DNA from: Streptomyces marispadix | Lineage (GTDB): Bacteria; Actinomycetota; Actinomycetes; Streptomycetales; Streptomycetaceae | Reading direction: 5' to 3' | Length of the DNA: 64,000 nucleotides | Assembly: GCF_022524345.1 (NCBI RefSeq) | Contig: NZ_JAKWJU010000002.1 | Coordinates: 4,378,501-4,442,500, forward strand | The notes under the pieces: generated by a model | What the model was told of the DNA's origin: nothing | What the model saw: only the letters and a program-made list of their open reading frames with translations | The model's database searches: none | Translations under genes and position numbers: made by a program | In this document: positions 42,334 to 53,257 of the stretch, one piece after another | Position numbering within the stretch: the first letter of the stretch is position 1 | Layout of the letters: the number at the start of each line of letters is the position of its first letter

Positions 42334-42522
42334 TCACGGCCACTGTGAGAGGTTTTGGCTTGACTTCCGGCCGGTTGTCGCACTCACCAACTGCCGGACG
42401 ACCGGCGATTGTTGGCCACAGGCGCGAGCACGGTCACGATCGGCCGTTCCATGGCGTACGCCGAACAGGGACGGACGGCGAGCAAGGGCCGGCGGCGGGA
42501 ACGGCGCAAAAAGAAAGGGCAA
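42334..42522 (-). CDS. Candidate 62-residue ORF behind a strong promoter and ribosome site
   Basis: TTG at 42522 lies 11 bases after a perfect AAGGAGG (42540-42534), itself just after the predicted start (about 42545) of a minus-strand transcript. The predicted peptide starts LPFLFAPFPPPALARRPSLF and is Arg/Ser-rich; no family is recognised. It may be a small resistance- or leader-type peptide, or the ribosome site may serve something else. Confidence 0.35.
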   Translation of the reverse strand: MPFLFAPFPPPALARRPSLFGVRHGTADRDRARACGQQSPVVRQLVSATTGRKSSQNLSQWP

Positions 42523-42551
42523 GAAGGTCGTTACCTCCTTGCCTCTCTCAA

Positions 42552-42580
42552 CCTATAGCGCACCGGGGGGCTTGCGGCAA
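42552..42580 (-). promoter_or_regulatory. Strong minus-strand promoter overlapping the RAE
   Basis: Minus strand TTGCCG (42580-42575), 17-bp spacer, TATAGG (42557-42552). The -35 lies inside the RAE match. Directed at the 62-codon ORF and the ANTAR gene. Confidence 0.6.
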
Positions 42581-42585
42581 GGCCC
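42567..42585. promoter_or_regulatory. Rifamycin-associated element (RAE) upstream of rox
   Basis: GGGGCTTGCGGCAAGGCCC, an imperfect 19-bp inverted repeat around CTTGCGGCAAG, matches the RAE as I remember it from rifamycin-inactivating genes of actinomycetes. On the plus strand it supplies TTGCGG (42572-42577), with CAGAAT (42597-42602) as a possible -10 after 19 bp. The rox ATG is 168 bp downstream. Confidence 0.8.
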
Positions 42586-42741
42586 GGGTCGTGGCGCAGA
42601 ATCCTCCGCCGAGGCCAGAACCTGCGGAAAAGACAGACTCGCGAAGTACGTGTGCCATTGCGGCCTTTGGTGTCGCAGGGAGACGGACGTCTGACCTGCG
42701 GTGAACACGCGGAGCGGCTGGCCGTGACACAGCCAGTTTGA

Positions 42742-44301
<1,560 letters not shown>

Positions 44302-44494
44302 GTTCGGGCGGGAAGGAGCGGCCGGGCGGCGCCGAGCGGCCCGGCCGGCCGCGCCCGGTCCCTGTCCGGCTGGTATCCCCGTGCCGGGACCGGCCCCCTA
44401 CGGAAGTCGTAGCGCAAGCCGCCTCTGTCATCCGAAAGTCCCCGCCCGCGCCCGCGCCCTGCCATGGCCCGCTCACCGGCGTTACATTCCGTAC

Positions 44495-45655
44495 GTGCCC
44501 CGGACCGCGGGCGACTGGATCGCCGACATCGCCCTCTTCCTCTTCGCGGCGTGCTTCGCCGTGCTGAGCGCCGACACCGTCCTGCACGGTGAACACCCGT
44601 CGCCTGCCGTGCTGTTCGCGGACCAGGCGGCGGGGGCGCTGGCGTGCGCCGCGCTCTTCCTGCGGCGCCGCCGGCCGGTCCAGCTCGCCGTGGCGCTGCT
44701 GGTGGCGGGCATGTTCTCGCACTTCATCACCGGTGCGACGATCGTCGCCGTCTTCACGGTCGCCGCAGGGCGGACGATCCGTACGACGGCGTGGGTGGCC
44801 GGGCTGGGCTTCCTTCCCGTACCGCTCTTCCTCGCCGGGGGCCCGAGCTTGGACGATCCGGCGACCGCTTCCGGCGTCACCTACTTCGTACTGCTGGCAG
44901 GCGCCATCGGCTGGGGACTGTTCGTACGGTCGCGGCGGCAGCTCGTGGAGTCGCTGCGCGAACGCGCCGAGAGCGCGCGCACCGAGGCGCGCCGTCAGGT
45001 GAGGGAGGACATCGCCCGTGAGATGCACGATGTGCTCGCGCACCGGCTGTCGCTGCTGAGCCTCCACGCAGGTGCGCTTGCCTTCAATCCGGGGGCCTCC
45101 GAGCAGGAGACGCGGGAGGCCGCGGAGGTCATACGGGACAGCGCGCACGAGGCACTTGAGGATCTGCGCGGGATCATCGGGGTGCTGCGCGCCCCGACGG
45201 GCGAGGTGTCACGTCCGCAGCCCGTGCTCACGGATCTGCCGTCGCTTGCGGAGGAGTCACGTAAGGCGGGCATGCGCGTCGACCTGGAGGTCGCCGTCGC
45301 GGCCGGGGAGGCGCCCGGCGCGCTGGGCCGTACCGCGTACCGGATCGTGCAGGAGGGCCTCACCAACGCCCGTAAGCACGCGCCGGATTCACCCGTGCAC
45401 GTGTCGGTGAGCGGCGGTCAAGACGAGGGGCTGAGCGTGCGGCTGCGCAACGGTCTCGCCGCCGCACCGGTGTCCGAGGTGCCAGGCGCCGGTCAGGGCC
45501 TGGCCGGTCTCGCCGAGCGGACTCACATCGCCGGAGGGAGGCTCGAACACGGCGTGTACGGCGGTGAGTTCGAGCTGCGGGCGTGGCTGCCGTGGGCGGC
45601 GCGGCGCGGTGCGCCCGAGACCGCCGCGCAGGTCTCCGGGCCGGGCTCGACGTGA
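44495..45655 (+). CDS. NarL-type sensor histidine kinase
   Basis: A 386-residue membrane kinase: five to six N-terminal hydrophobic segments (about 8-150), a HisKA_3 dimerisation domain with phospho-acceptor His178 (REMHDVLAHRLSLLSLHAGAL) and a HATPase domain (YRIVQEGLTNARKHAP; GQGLAGLAERTHIAGG). No separate input domain, so membrane or ligand signals are likely sensed in the membrane part. GTG at 44495 lies six bases after TACATT, a leaderless pattern. It is followed by its response regulator. Confidence 0.92.
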   Translation: MPRTAGDWIADIALFLFAACFAVLSADTVLHGEHPSPAVLFADQAAGALACAALFLRRRRPVQLAVALLVAGMFSHFITGATIVAVFTVAAGRTIRTTAWVAGLGFLPVPLFLAGGPSLDDPATASGVTYFVLLAGAIGWGLFVRSRRQLVESLRERAESARTEARRQVREDIAREMHDVLAHRLSLLSLHAGALAFNPGASEQETREAAEVIRDSAHEALEDLRGIIGVLRAPTGEVSRPQPVLTDLPSLAEESRKAGMRVDLEVAVAAGEAPGALGRTAYRIVQEGLTNARKHAPDSPVHVSVSGGQDEGLSVRLRNGLAAAPVSEVPGAGQGLAGLAERTHIAGGRLEHGVYGGEFELRAWLPWAARRGAPETAAQVSGPGST

Positions 45656-45693
45656 GGCAGAGGCACTCGGCGAACCCGCCGGACCGTACAGGG

Positions 45694-46440
45694 ATGTCCG
45701 GCGCATCCGACGAAGGGGACGGGCGCGACGCGGCGGACGCGCCGGACGCGCCTCGCGGCGCGGGCGCATCCGCAGCGATCCGCGTACTCCTCGTCGACGA
45801 CGACCCGCTCGTACGGTCCGGGCTGCGGCTGATGTTCGGCGGCGCACCGGACATCGAGGTCGTCGCCGAGGCCGCGGACGGCAGCGAGGTGCCGGGGCTC
45901 GTCGACGCCCACGCACCGCATGTCGTGCTGATGGACATCCGTATGCCGGTGGTGGACGGACTGGAGGCCACGGAGAGACTGCGGGGACTCCGACGCCCGC
46001 CGGAGGTCGTGGCGTTGACGACGTTCAACACGGACGCACATGTGCTGCGTGCCCTGCGCGCGGGTGCGGCCGGCTTCGTGCTGAAGGACACTCCACCGGC
46101 GGAGATCGTCCAGGCGGTGCGGAAGGTCGCGTCGGGAGAGCCCGTGCTGTCGCCGGAGGTGACGCGCCAGTTGATCGCGCGGGTGTCGGGCGGCGGCACG
46201 GAGCGCGAGGCGCGTGCGAGGCGGGCGCGGCGGCAGATCGCCGAACTCGGAGAGCGGGAACGCGAGGTGGCCATGGCCGTCGGACGGGGCATGTCGAACG
46301 CGGAGATCGCCGCCGAGCTGTACATGGGCGTCCCCACGGTCAAGACGCATGTCTCGCGCATCCTGAGCAAGCTGGGCCTCGACAACCGCGTCCAGATCGC
46401 ACTTCTGGCCAGCGACTCCCGCGCGGACGCCGGCGATTGA
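45694..46440 (+). CDS. NarL/FixJ-family response regulator
   Basis: A 248-residue regulator. A 28-residue Asp/Ala-rich tail precedes a receiver domain (VLLVDDDPLV; phospho-acceptor Asp81 in VVLMDIRMPVVDG; Lys in FVLKDTPP) and a C-terminal LuxR-type helix-turn-helix (LGEREREVAMAVGRGMSNAEIAAELYMGVPTVKTHVSRIL). The upstream in-frame GTG at 45652 overlaps the kinase stop and is the alternative start. It pairs with the kinase just before it. Confidence 0.92.
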   Translation: MSGASDEGDGRDAADAPDAPRGAGASAAIRVLLVDDDPLVRSGLRLMFGGAPDIEVVAEAADGSEVPGLVDAHAPHVVLMDIRMPVVDGLEATERLRGLRRPPEVVALTTFNTDAHVLRALRAGAAGFVLKDTPPAEIVQAVRKVASGEPVLSPEVTRQLIARVSGGGTEREARARRARRQIAELGEREREVAMAVGRGMSNAEIAAELYMGVPTVKTHVSRILSKLGLDNRVQIALLASDSRADAGD

Positions 46441-46524
46441 CCTGAGGCCTACGGCCTGACGCACGGGGTCTACGGCCCCAGACCCGGGGCCCACGGCCCG
46501 GAGTCCGCGGTCCGCGACGGCGAA

Positions 46525-46549
46525 GGGCCGGCCCTTGGAGGGCCGGCCC
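46525..46549. terminator. Bidirectional terminator between regulator and phosphatase genes
   Basis: GGGCCGGCCC-TTGGA-GGGCCGGCCC: ten-pair stem, five-base loop, between convergent genes. Confidence 0.7.
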
Positions 46550-46574
46550 GTCCAGGTCCGCTCCTGGGACCTCC

Positions 46575-46626
46575 GCGGTCGGAACAACGCAGTCGGAACA
46601 TCCGCGGTCGGAACAACCGCGGTCAG
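46575..46626. repeat. Three 14-15-bp repeats at the 3' end of the phosphatase gene
   Basis: GCGGTCGGAACAAC-type units at 46575, 46589 and 46604 run into the stop codon of the phosphatase gene. Confidence 0.7.
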
Positions 46627-49136
46627 TTCACCGGCAGTTCGAACCACACGACCTTGCCCGTCGACAGCCGCGTCGCACCCCAGCGCCGTGCGAGCCGGTT
46701 GACGAGGTACAGCCCGCGGCCTCCCTCGTCGGTCGCCCGCGCCTGCCGCAGCCGGGGAAGCTGCGGCACGTCGTCGCCGACCTCGCAGCGGAGGGTGTCC
46801 GTACGCAACAGCCGTAGCGTGATGGGACGTTCGGCGTACCGCACCGCGTTGGTGACGACCTCGCTGACCAGCAGCTCGACCGCGTCGGACAGCTCCTCCA
46901 GGTCCCAGCGGGCCAGCGCGCGCCGCGCCAGCCTGCGTGCCTGGCCCGCCGTCTGGGCGCGGGGGTCGAGGAACCAGTAAGCGACGTCGCTCGGCGCGAT
47001 CCCGTCGAACCGGGCGGCGAGCAGGGCGATGTCGTCGTCACGGTCGCCCGGGCCGAGGATGTCCAGCACCTCGTCGCAGAGCGGCTCCAGCGGAGCCGAC
47101 GCGTCCGGGCGGGTCAGCCGTGCCGTCGCCGTCAGCTTCTCGCGCAGATGCTCGATGCCGGTCCAAACGTCCCGCTGGCGCGACTCGACCAGCCCGTCGG
47201 TGTAGAGCAGCAGCGTGGCGCCCGCCGGGGCGTCCAGCTCCACCGCTTCGAAGTCGACACCGCCGACGCCGATCGGCGCGCCTGCCGGTATGCGCAGCAC
47301 CTCCGCACGCCCGTCCCGATGCAGCAGAACGGGCGGCGGATGACCGGCGTTGGCGATGATGATGCGGTGCGCCACCGGGTCGTAGACCGCGTAGAGGCAG
47401 GTCGCCATGCGGTCGCTGCCCAGGCGCTGCGCCTGCTCGTCCAGGTGGTGCAGCACCTCCTGCGGCGGCAGGTCGAGCTGCGCGAGCGTCTGCGCCGTGG
47501 TGCGGAGCTGGCCCATGATCGCCGCCGATGTCATGGAGTGGCCCATCACATCGCCCACGACCAGGGCCACCCTGCTGCCCGGCAGCGGAATCGCGTCGTA
47601 CCAGTCGCCGCCGACCCGGGCCGTCTCGGCCGCGGGAAGATAGCGGCTGGCCAGATGGCAGCCCGTCGGCTGCGGCAACTCGTCGGGGAGCATGGTGCGC
47701 TGGAGCTCGTCGGCGATGTACGCCTCACGCCCGTAGAGGACCGCCTTGTCCACGCCCAGCGCGGTGTGGGTGGCGAGCTGCGCGGCGATCAGCAGATCGT
47801 CCGGCTCGAACGGCGCGCGCTCGGGGCCGCGCATGAACACCGCGGCGCCGATGACCCGGCGCCGCCCCCGCAGCGGAGCGAGTATGGCGCGCTGGCCCGA
47901 GGGCACGTCGGGCCCGGAGCCGAGGAGTTCGGGAAGCGCGTCGCGGGCGGCGGGCGCGTCGGCGAAGACGGGCCGCACGCCTCGCAGCACCTCGGCCAGC
48001 GGTCCGCCGGAGAGCACCTCGGCGTATTCGGCGGCACCGGCCGTGCCGTCCGACACCGCGGAGAGCGAGGGGCCCGTCGTGGTGCCGGGGCCGCCCGCCA
48101 TGTCGCCGTCGGGCTGCGACCGGCCGTCCGCGGCTGACGCCGCCGCCACCATCGCGTGCGGATCGTCGGGGATGCGGTCGCTGCGCCGAAGCCGCAGCAC
48201 CACCGGGCCGGTGGGCCGCTCGTCGCCCACGGGCAGCGGATCGCGCAAGTAGACGAGGATCGCGTCGGAGTACGCGGGCACGCTCGCCCGGCACAGACCC
48301 AGCACGGTCTCGTCCAGGTCCATGCCTCGGGCGATACGGCGAGTGGCGGCGCCGACGAAGCGCAGCCGGTCGCCGCCGCGCCGCTCCCGCTCGGCGGCGT
48401 CGCCGTTCCCCGGTGCCGCTTCACGGGCGGGGGGATCGGAGGCCTGGGCCTGGGGGGCGGCGGGCGGTACGTCGGCGGCGGTCATGTCGCCGGTGGTCGG
48501 ATGAGACACGGCACCGCTCTCCGCGGTAGGGGGTTGGGACGGGTTGTGGGACGGCCGCTCGGACGCGGCTCCCGGCCCGCTGTGGGACGGTTCGGGGACG
48601 GCGCGCCCTGCGCCGCCCCTCCCGCTGGAGCCCCTTGAGGCTTCGGCGGTCTGCTGCTGGGACCTGTGCTGCTGTGATGCGTGCTGGTGCTGGTGCTGCG
48701 GGGGACGCTGGGCACCGGCGCCGGATTCCGGTCTCGTGCCCGGTTTCGCACCGGAGCCCTTGCCGGATGCACCGGCGCGCGGTCGTGTACGGGGGCGCAC
48801 CTGCTCCACCTCCTCGCCGCCGGCGCATGTCGAGGGCAGCGCGCCGTCGTACGAGGTACCCGCCGCCGAAGGCGACGGACCGTCCCGCTCCGGGGAACGG
48901 CCGGGGGCCTGCTCGGGGGCACGGCCCTGCGCACCGCCCGGGGCCGACGGTGCTGAAGTCCCGGACGGCGCACGGCTCTCCGCACCGGCCGGCCGCGGGC
49001 CCACGGGAGGCGAGGTGCCCGCGGAGCGCAGGCCGAGGCCCGCCGACCCCGTCGTGGGTGTGCCCACAGCCGGAAGCGGCGGCGCTGCTGTGCCTGTCGC
49101 AGGCTCTTGGTGCTCCGTCACGCGTTCGGTTTCCAT
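46623..49136 (-). CDS. GAF-SpoIIE phosphatase with C-terminal HATPase (anti-sigma-type) domain
   Basis: An 837-residue multi-domain signalling protein. The first 245 residues are Pro/Ala/Gln-rich and disordered. A GAF-like sensor (about 255-470) precedes a PP2C/SpoIIE phosphatase (about 490-690: GGDWYDAIPLPGSRVALVVGDVMGHSMTSAAIMGQLRTTA and TLLLYTDGLVE hold the metal-binding Asp/Gly). Residues 705-837 are a HATPase of the RsbW type (VSEVVTNAVRYAERPITLRLL, EGGRGLYLVNRLARRWG). Such proteins control partner-switching of sigma factors. No anti-anti-sigma gene lies beside it. It lies 66 bp after the methyltransferase gene. Confidence 0.9.
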   Translation of the reverse strand: METERVTEHQEPATGTAAPPLPAVGTPTTGSAGLGLRSAGTSPPVGPRPAGAESRAPSGTSAPSAPGGAQGRAPEQAPGRSPERDGPSPSAAGTSYDGALPSTCAGGEEVEQVRPRTRPRAGASGKGSGAKPGTRPESGAGAQRPPQHQHQHASQQHRSQQQTAEASRGSSGRGGAGRAVPEPSHSGPGAASERPSHNPSQPPTAESGAVSHPTTGDMTAADVPPAAPQAQASDPPAREAAPGNGDAAERERRGGDRLRFVGAATRRIARGMDLDETVLGLCRASVPAYSDAILVYLRDPLPVGDERPTGPVVLRLRRSDRIPDDPHAMVAAASAADGRSQPDGDMAGGPGTTTGPSLSAVSDGTAGAAEYAEVLSGGPLAEVLRGVRPVFADAPAARDALPELLGSGPDVPSGQRAILAPLRGRRRVIGAAVFMRGPERAPFEPDDLLIAAQLATHTALGVDKAVLYGREAYIADELQRTMLPDELPQPTGCHLASRYLPAAETARVGGDWYDAIPLPGSRVALVVGDVMGHSMTSAAIMGQLRTTAQTLAQLDLPPQEVLHHLDEQAQRLGSDRMATCLYAVYDPVAHRIIIANAGHPPPVLLHRDGRAEVLRIPAGAPIGVGGVDFEAVELDAPAGATLLLYTDGLVESRQRDVWTGIEHLREKLTATARLTRPDASAPLEPLCDEVLDILGPGDRDDDIALLAARFDGIAPSDVAYWFLDPRAQTAGQARRLARRALARWDLEELSDAVELLVSEVVTNAVRYAERPITLRLLRTDTLRCEVGDDVPQLPRLRQARATDEGGRGLYLVNRLARRWGATRLSTGKVVWFELPVN

Positions 49137-49202
49137 CCATCCGTGGCCGCGCGCCCTGTGCGCGGCGCTCCCTGCGCTCCCCGTACTACGTCCGTCGTCG
49201 TA

Positions 49203-50009
49203 CTACGGCCGCCTTCGGCACTGGAGGAAGATCTGGATCTCGGGCGGCACGTCCGTGCTTGCCGGAGCGTAGGCATAGGCGTCCTCCCCGGCGATCTCGA
49301 AACCCGCATCGCGCACGAGCTGGCGCAATTCGTCCCGCAGATAGCCGGATACCCGGATCGTGTTGCCCAGGAACGGCAATGAGAAGTCATCGACATCCGC
49401 TTCCACCATCGACATGGCCATCGGTGCGCCTTCCCGCAGTTGCTGGTGCAGCATGCGCAGCGCGTAGGGAATTTCCGCCCGAGGCAGCATCAGGAGGGAG
49501 AAGAAAGCGGCGGCACCGTCGAAGGGACCGAGGTCGTACCTCTCGAACTCGGCGATGTCCATGCGGCGGAAGTCGCCGTCCGGCACGTTCTCCTGGGCGA
49601 GTTTCACCATGCCCGGCGAGAGGTCGATGCCGATGACCCGGTGGCCCGCCTCGCTGAGCTGGCGCGCGGTCGGCAGCCCGGTGCCCGAACCGAGGTCCAG
49701 CACGCGGGAGCCGGGGGCCAGTTGCTCGGCGAGCCAGGCGCCCGAGGCGATCTGGCCCTCTTTGTGCGGGAAGGCCTCGTCGTAGCGGTCGCCGATCGCG
49801 TCGAAGGCGTCGGCCTGCCCGGTGCGGTCCAGCGAACCCCAGTCGAAGCCCTTGTAGGCGCGCGCCTTCGACCTCGGGGGCACGGCGTCCTCGCGGCGGG
49901 CCCTGGCGCGTTCGCCCGGGTCTCCGCGGTCTTCGGGGTCCGCGGCACCGCCGGTGTCCTCCGGACCTGGCCCCGGCGGATCCCCGTGGCCTCCGTACGT
50001 GCTGCTCAC
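49203..50009 (-). CDS. Class I SAM-dependent methyltransferase
   Basis: A 268-residue cytosolic enzyme. Motif I VLDLGSGTGLPTARQLSEAGHRVIGIDLSPGM (about 103-135) binds S-adenosylmethionine. The first 45 residues are Pro/Gly/Glu-rich and not conserved. KGFDWGSLDRTGQADAFDAIGDRYDEAFPHKEGQ is typical of a Streptomyces methyltransferase group often found in secondary metabolism. Substrate unknown. GTG at 50009 follows GAGAGGAG. Confidence 0.88.
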   Translation of the reverse strand: MSSTYGGHGDPPGPGPEDTGGAADPEDRGDPGERARARREDAVPPRSKARAYKGFDWGSLDRTGQADAFDAIGDRYDEAFPHKEGQIASGAWLAEQLAPGSRVLDLGSGTGLPTARQLSEAGHRVIGIDLSPGMVKLAQENVPDGDFRRMDIAEFERYDLGPFDGAAAFFSLLMLPRAEIPYALRMLHQQLREGAPMAMSMVEADVDDFSLPFLGNTIRVSGYLRDELRQLVRDAGFEIAGEDAYAYAPASTDVPPEIQIFLQCRRRP

Positions 50010-50360
50010 GCTTGATCTCCTCTCTGGCCACGCGTCGCCAAATCCCCGAGGGGGAGGGGAGTTGTTGCAGCAGTGCGCCTACGGACGCTGATCCTACGTT
50101 TGCAGTATGGGGGCGCAGCAAGAGGGAACGGGAGGTCGAAGCGGGCGCGTGTCGTCCGACACATCCGGCACATCCACGCAAGTACGGAAGAGGGTGCGCT
50201 CCCGGGCCGACAAAGCGGGCCCCGCGGGGCGGCCGAACGGCCCGTGAGGGGCCGGGAGTCCGGCTGCCGGATTCGTGGGGGCCGGTGCGCACCGGAATCC
50301 GGACGGCGGGCCGGGGCCGGGCGTGAGCGGTCAGCCGGGCCGGGCGGTTCGCCGAGCGGT
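50010..50360 (-). other. Intergenic region between DUF402 and methyltransferase genes
   Basis: About 350 bp with no supported gene. It holds the methyltransferase promoter region; TGCAGTATGG-like lower-GC sequence near 50100 is the most promoter-like patch. No strong dyads seen. Confidence 0.4.
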
Positions 50361-51428
50361 TCACGGCCGTCGCCCTTCACCTTGAGGGCGGCCACCGGGG
50401 GTTCCGGCCTCGCGGCGGCAACTCCCGGCTGCGTGCGTGCCGTCGTATGCCTCGCTGTCGCTGCCGCATGCCTCGCTGCCGCTTCCGGCGTGCGCCGGGC
50501 CGTCGTTGGCCGGGCCGCCCTCGGCCGGGGTGTCGTTCACTGTGCCTTCGGCTGTGCCGTAGACCGTGATGTCCGTCCGGCCGTACGGCTTCGCCGCTCC
50601 GGGAGGCGGACGGCCGTCCCAGTCCTGTGGGAGCGACGGCACCGGCCAGCGCGGATCGGGACGCCAGTGCTCCCAGCCGTCACGGAACGGCGACGCCCAG
50701 GAGCCGATCTGCTCGACCACCGCGCGCCCGGCCGCCCGTACCCGCGCGGCCAGTTCGTCGTCGACGAGGCCCGCGCTGCGCGCCGCAGCGAACTCGTCCT
50801 CGTCCCGCCACTCCCAGCTACGGTCCGGATAGACGGCGATGTCGAGGAAGTGGTCCTCGGAGTCGATGCCACCGGCCCAGCGGTGCCTGGGCTCCTCGAG
50901 GTTGACGTACCAGTTCTTGAACTGCCAGTCCCGCTCCCAGAACAGCCACACCGACCATGGCTCGCCGGGGCGTGCGAGCTTCAGCACGCCTGTGCCGAAC
51001 CAGCGTGAGAGCACCGTGCGGCGTGGCTTGGTGTAGCGGGTCGCCAGCGGCTCGTGGTGTACGGGTGTGCCGTCCGCGATCTCCGGCTTGACGCATACGG
51101 TGCCCGGCGCGACCCATGCGGCGAGCAGTTCGGGGGAGTCGCGGACGACGGTCACGGGGCGGCAGATGTGGGGGAGACCGGTGCCGTTGGCGCGATAACG
51201 CCACAGGATGCGGGTGCCGGGCGCCCAGCGGTCAGCGACGCCGGCTGTGTCACCGGCCGCGTCACCTGCTGTGTCACCGGCCGCTTCCGGGGCCTGGGTC
51301 TCCGACCGCGTTCCGGCGCTGGACGCTGAGCGGGCCTCCGCGGGTGACTCCGCTCGCGCCGACTCTGCCCGCGCCCGGGTCACTTCCGGTGCTTCGGCCG
51401 CTGCCGACCCTGCCCTCTCCGCTGTCAT
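50361..51428 (-). CDS. DUF402 domain protein
   Basis: A 355-residue protein. The first 70 residues are Ala/Glu/Thr-rich with a repeated AAGDTAGDAAGDTAG pattern. The DUF402 core (about 120-260) includes WSVWLFWERDWQFKNWYVNLEEPRHRW, DSEDHFLDIAVYPD and WEWRDEDEF with the acidic metal-binding residues seen in relatives such as FomD, which hydrolyse phosphoanhydride bonds in nucleotide derivatives. The last 70 residues are Gly/Ser/Glu-rich. Cytosolic; natural substrate unknown. Confidence 0.82.
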   Translation of the reverse strand: MTAERAGSAAAEAPEVTRARAESARAESPAEARSASSAGTRSETQAPEAAGDTAGDAAGDTAGVADRWAPGTRILWRYRANGTGLPHICRPVTVVRDSPELLAAWVAPGTVCVKPEIADGTPVHHEPLATRYTKPRRTVLSRWFGTGVLKLARPGEPWSVWLFWERDWQFKNWYVNLEEPRHRWAGGIDSEDHFLDIAVYPDRSWEWRDEDEFAAARSAGLVDDELAARVRAAGRAVVEQIGSWASPFRDGWEHWRPDPRWPVPSLPQDWDGRPPPGAAKPYGRTDITVYGTAEGTVNDTPAEGGPANDGPAHAGSGSEACGSDSEAYDGTHAAGSCRREAGTPGGRPQGEGRRP

Positions 51429-51551
51429 GCGCAGATCCTAGGTGCGCCCCGCAGCCGCCGCCGTGAGCCGAGGCCCGAACGCGCCACGCCCCCGGCCCCT
51501 CCCGCCCGGCCCTTCCGACGCCCTGTCACCGGCCGCCCGACCGGGCCCGAA

Positions 51552-51609
51552 CCCGCCCACGGACCGGCCACGGGACCGAGCCCGCCCACGGACCGGCCAC
51601 GGGACCGAG
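51552..51609 (+). repeat. 29-bp tandem duplication
   Basis: The 29-bp unit starting CCCGCCCACGGACCGGCCAC occurs twice in direct succession (51552 and 51581), in the 228-bp gap between fumC and the DUF402 gene. Confidence 0.9.
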
Positions 51610-51656
51610 CCTCAAGCCCCGGATCAGGAACGGACCAGGAACGGACCCGGACCTGC

Positions 51657-53051
51657 TCAGGGCCGGGTCATGCGCAGCACGTCCAGCGCCTCGTCGAGTT
51701 CTTCGAGCGTCAGCTCTCCCCGCTCCACATGCCCGGCCGCGAGCACTGCCTCCCGGATCGTCATACGTTCCGCCAGCGCCTTCTTGGCCGCCGCCGCGGC
51801 GTTCTCGTAGCCGATGTACCTGTTGAGGGGCGTCACCACGGACGGCGAGGACTCCGCGTACTCGCGGGCGCGCTCCTCGTCCGCCTCGATGCCGTCCACG
51901 GTGCGCTCCGCGAGGAGCCGGGAGACGTTGGAGAGCAGCCGTACCGACTCCAGCAGGTTCTTGGCCATGACCGGCATCATGACGTTCAGTTCGAAGTTCC
52001 CGGACGCCCCGGCCGCGGCGATCGTCGCGTCGTTGCCCGTGACCTGGGCCGCGACCATCAGCGCGGCCTCGGGGATCACCGGGTTCACCTTGCCCGGCAT
52101 GATCGACGAGCCCGGCTGGAGGTCCGGCAGCCTGATCTCGGCGAGGCCGGTGCGGGGGCCCGACGCCATCCAGCGCAGGTCGTTGCAGATCTTGGTGAGG
52201 CCCACGGCGATCGTCCGCAATTGCCCCGAGGTCTCCACCAGCGCGTCCCGCGCGCCTTGTGCCTCGAAGTGGTCGCGTGCCTCGGTGAGCGGGAGCCCGC
52301 TGTCCGCCGCGATCCGTTCCACGACGGCCGCCGCGAAGCCGGGCGGGGTGTTGATGCCGGTGCCCACGGCCGTTCCGCCGAGGGGGAGTTCGGCCAGCCG
52401 CGGCAGCGACGAGCGCAGCCTCTCGACGCCGTTGCGGATCTGCGCCGCGTATCCCCCGAACTCCTGGCCCAGAGTCACCGGGGTCGCGTCCATCAGATGC
52501 GTACGCCCCGACTTCACCACTCGCTGGAACTCCCGCGCCTTGCGCGACAGCGAAGCCTCCAGCACCTCCAGCGCCGGGATCAGATCGCGGGTGACGGCGG
52601 CCGTGGCGGCGATATGGACGGAGGAGGGGAAGACGTCGTTGGACGACTGGCTGGCGTTGACGTGGTCGTTGGGGTGTACGGGCGCGCCCAGCCGCTCGGT
52701 GGCGAGCGTGGCCACGACCTCGTTGACGTTCATGTTGGACGACGTGCCCGAGCCCGTCTGGAAGACGTCGACGGGGAAGTGCTCGTCCCAGCGGCCCGTG
52801 GCGACCTCCTCGGCCGCGCTGCGCACCGCCTCGGCCAACTCCGGCTTCAGCACGCCGAGTTCACCGTTGACCCGGGCCGCTGCCGCCTTGATGAGGGCCA
52901 GCGCCTCGATGTGCGCACGTTCCAGACGCTGCCCGCTGACCGGGAAGTTCTCCACCGCGCGCTGCGTCTGCGCACGCCACTTGGCGCCGGCGGGCACCCT
53001 GACCTCGCCCATCGAGTCGTGCTCGATCCGGTACTCCTGGCTTTCGCTCAT
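51657..53051 (-). CDS. fumC: Class II fumarate hydratase
   Basis: A 464-residue iron-independent fumarase converting fumarate and malate in the TCA cycle. The family signature [11 protein letters not shown] is at 314-324; [31 protein letters not shown] and [12 protein letters not shown] complete the active-site set (catalytic His185 and Ser315/316). ATG at 53051 begins [15 protein letters not shown], the normal start. It lies 206 bp downstream of the class I fumarase gene on the same strand. Confidence 0.96.
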   Translation of the reverse strand: MSESQEYRIEHDSMGEVRVPAGAKWRAQTQRAVENFPVSGQRLERAHIEALALIKAAAARVNGELGVLKPELAEAVRSAAEEVATGRWDEHFPVDVFQTGSGTSSNMNVNEVVATLATERLGAPVHPNDHVNASQSSNDVFPSSVHIAATAAVTRDLIPALEVLEASLSRKAREFQRVVKSGRTHLMDATPVTLGQEFGGYAAQIRNGVERLRSSLPRLAELPLGGTAVGTGINTPPGFAAAVVERIAADSGLPLTEARDHFEAQGARDALVETSGQLRTIAVGLTKICNDLRWMASGPRTGLAEIRLPDLQPGSSIMPGKVNPVIPEAALMVAAQVTGNDATIAAAGASGNFELNVMMPVMAKNLLESVRLLSNVSRLLAERTVDGIEADEERAREYAESSPSVVTPLNRYIGYENAAAAAKKALAERMTIREAVLAAGHVERGELTLEELDEALDVLRMTRP

Positions 53052-53257
53052 CGCGTGTGCGCCTCTCCGTACGGGCCTTGCGTGTGCACGTCCGTACGGG
53101 ACAGCGGTCGCGCCGCGCGAGGACATTCCCGTTCCGCCCTCTCGCCGTCCCGGCGTCCCGCGGACCGGTGTCCCGTCGTCTGCCGTCCGCTGCGTCCCGC
53201 CGTCCCGCTCGGCCCGTGTACCCCGCCGCGCGGTGCGAACCCCGCCCGGCGCCCCCG

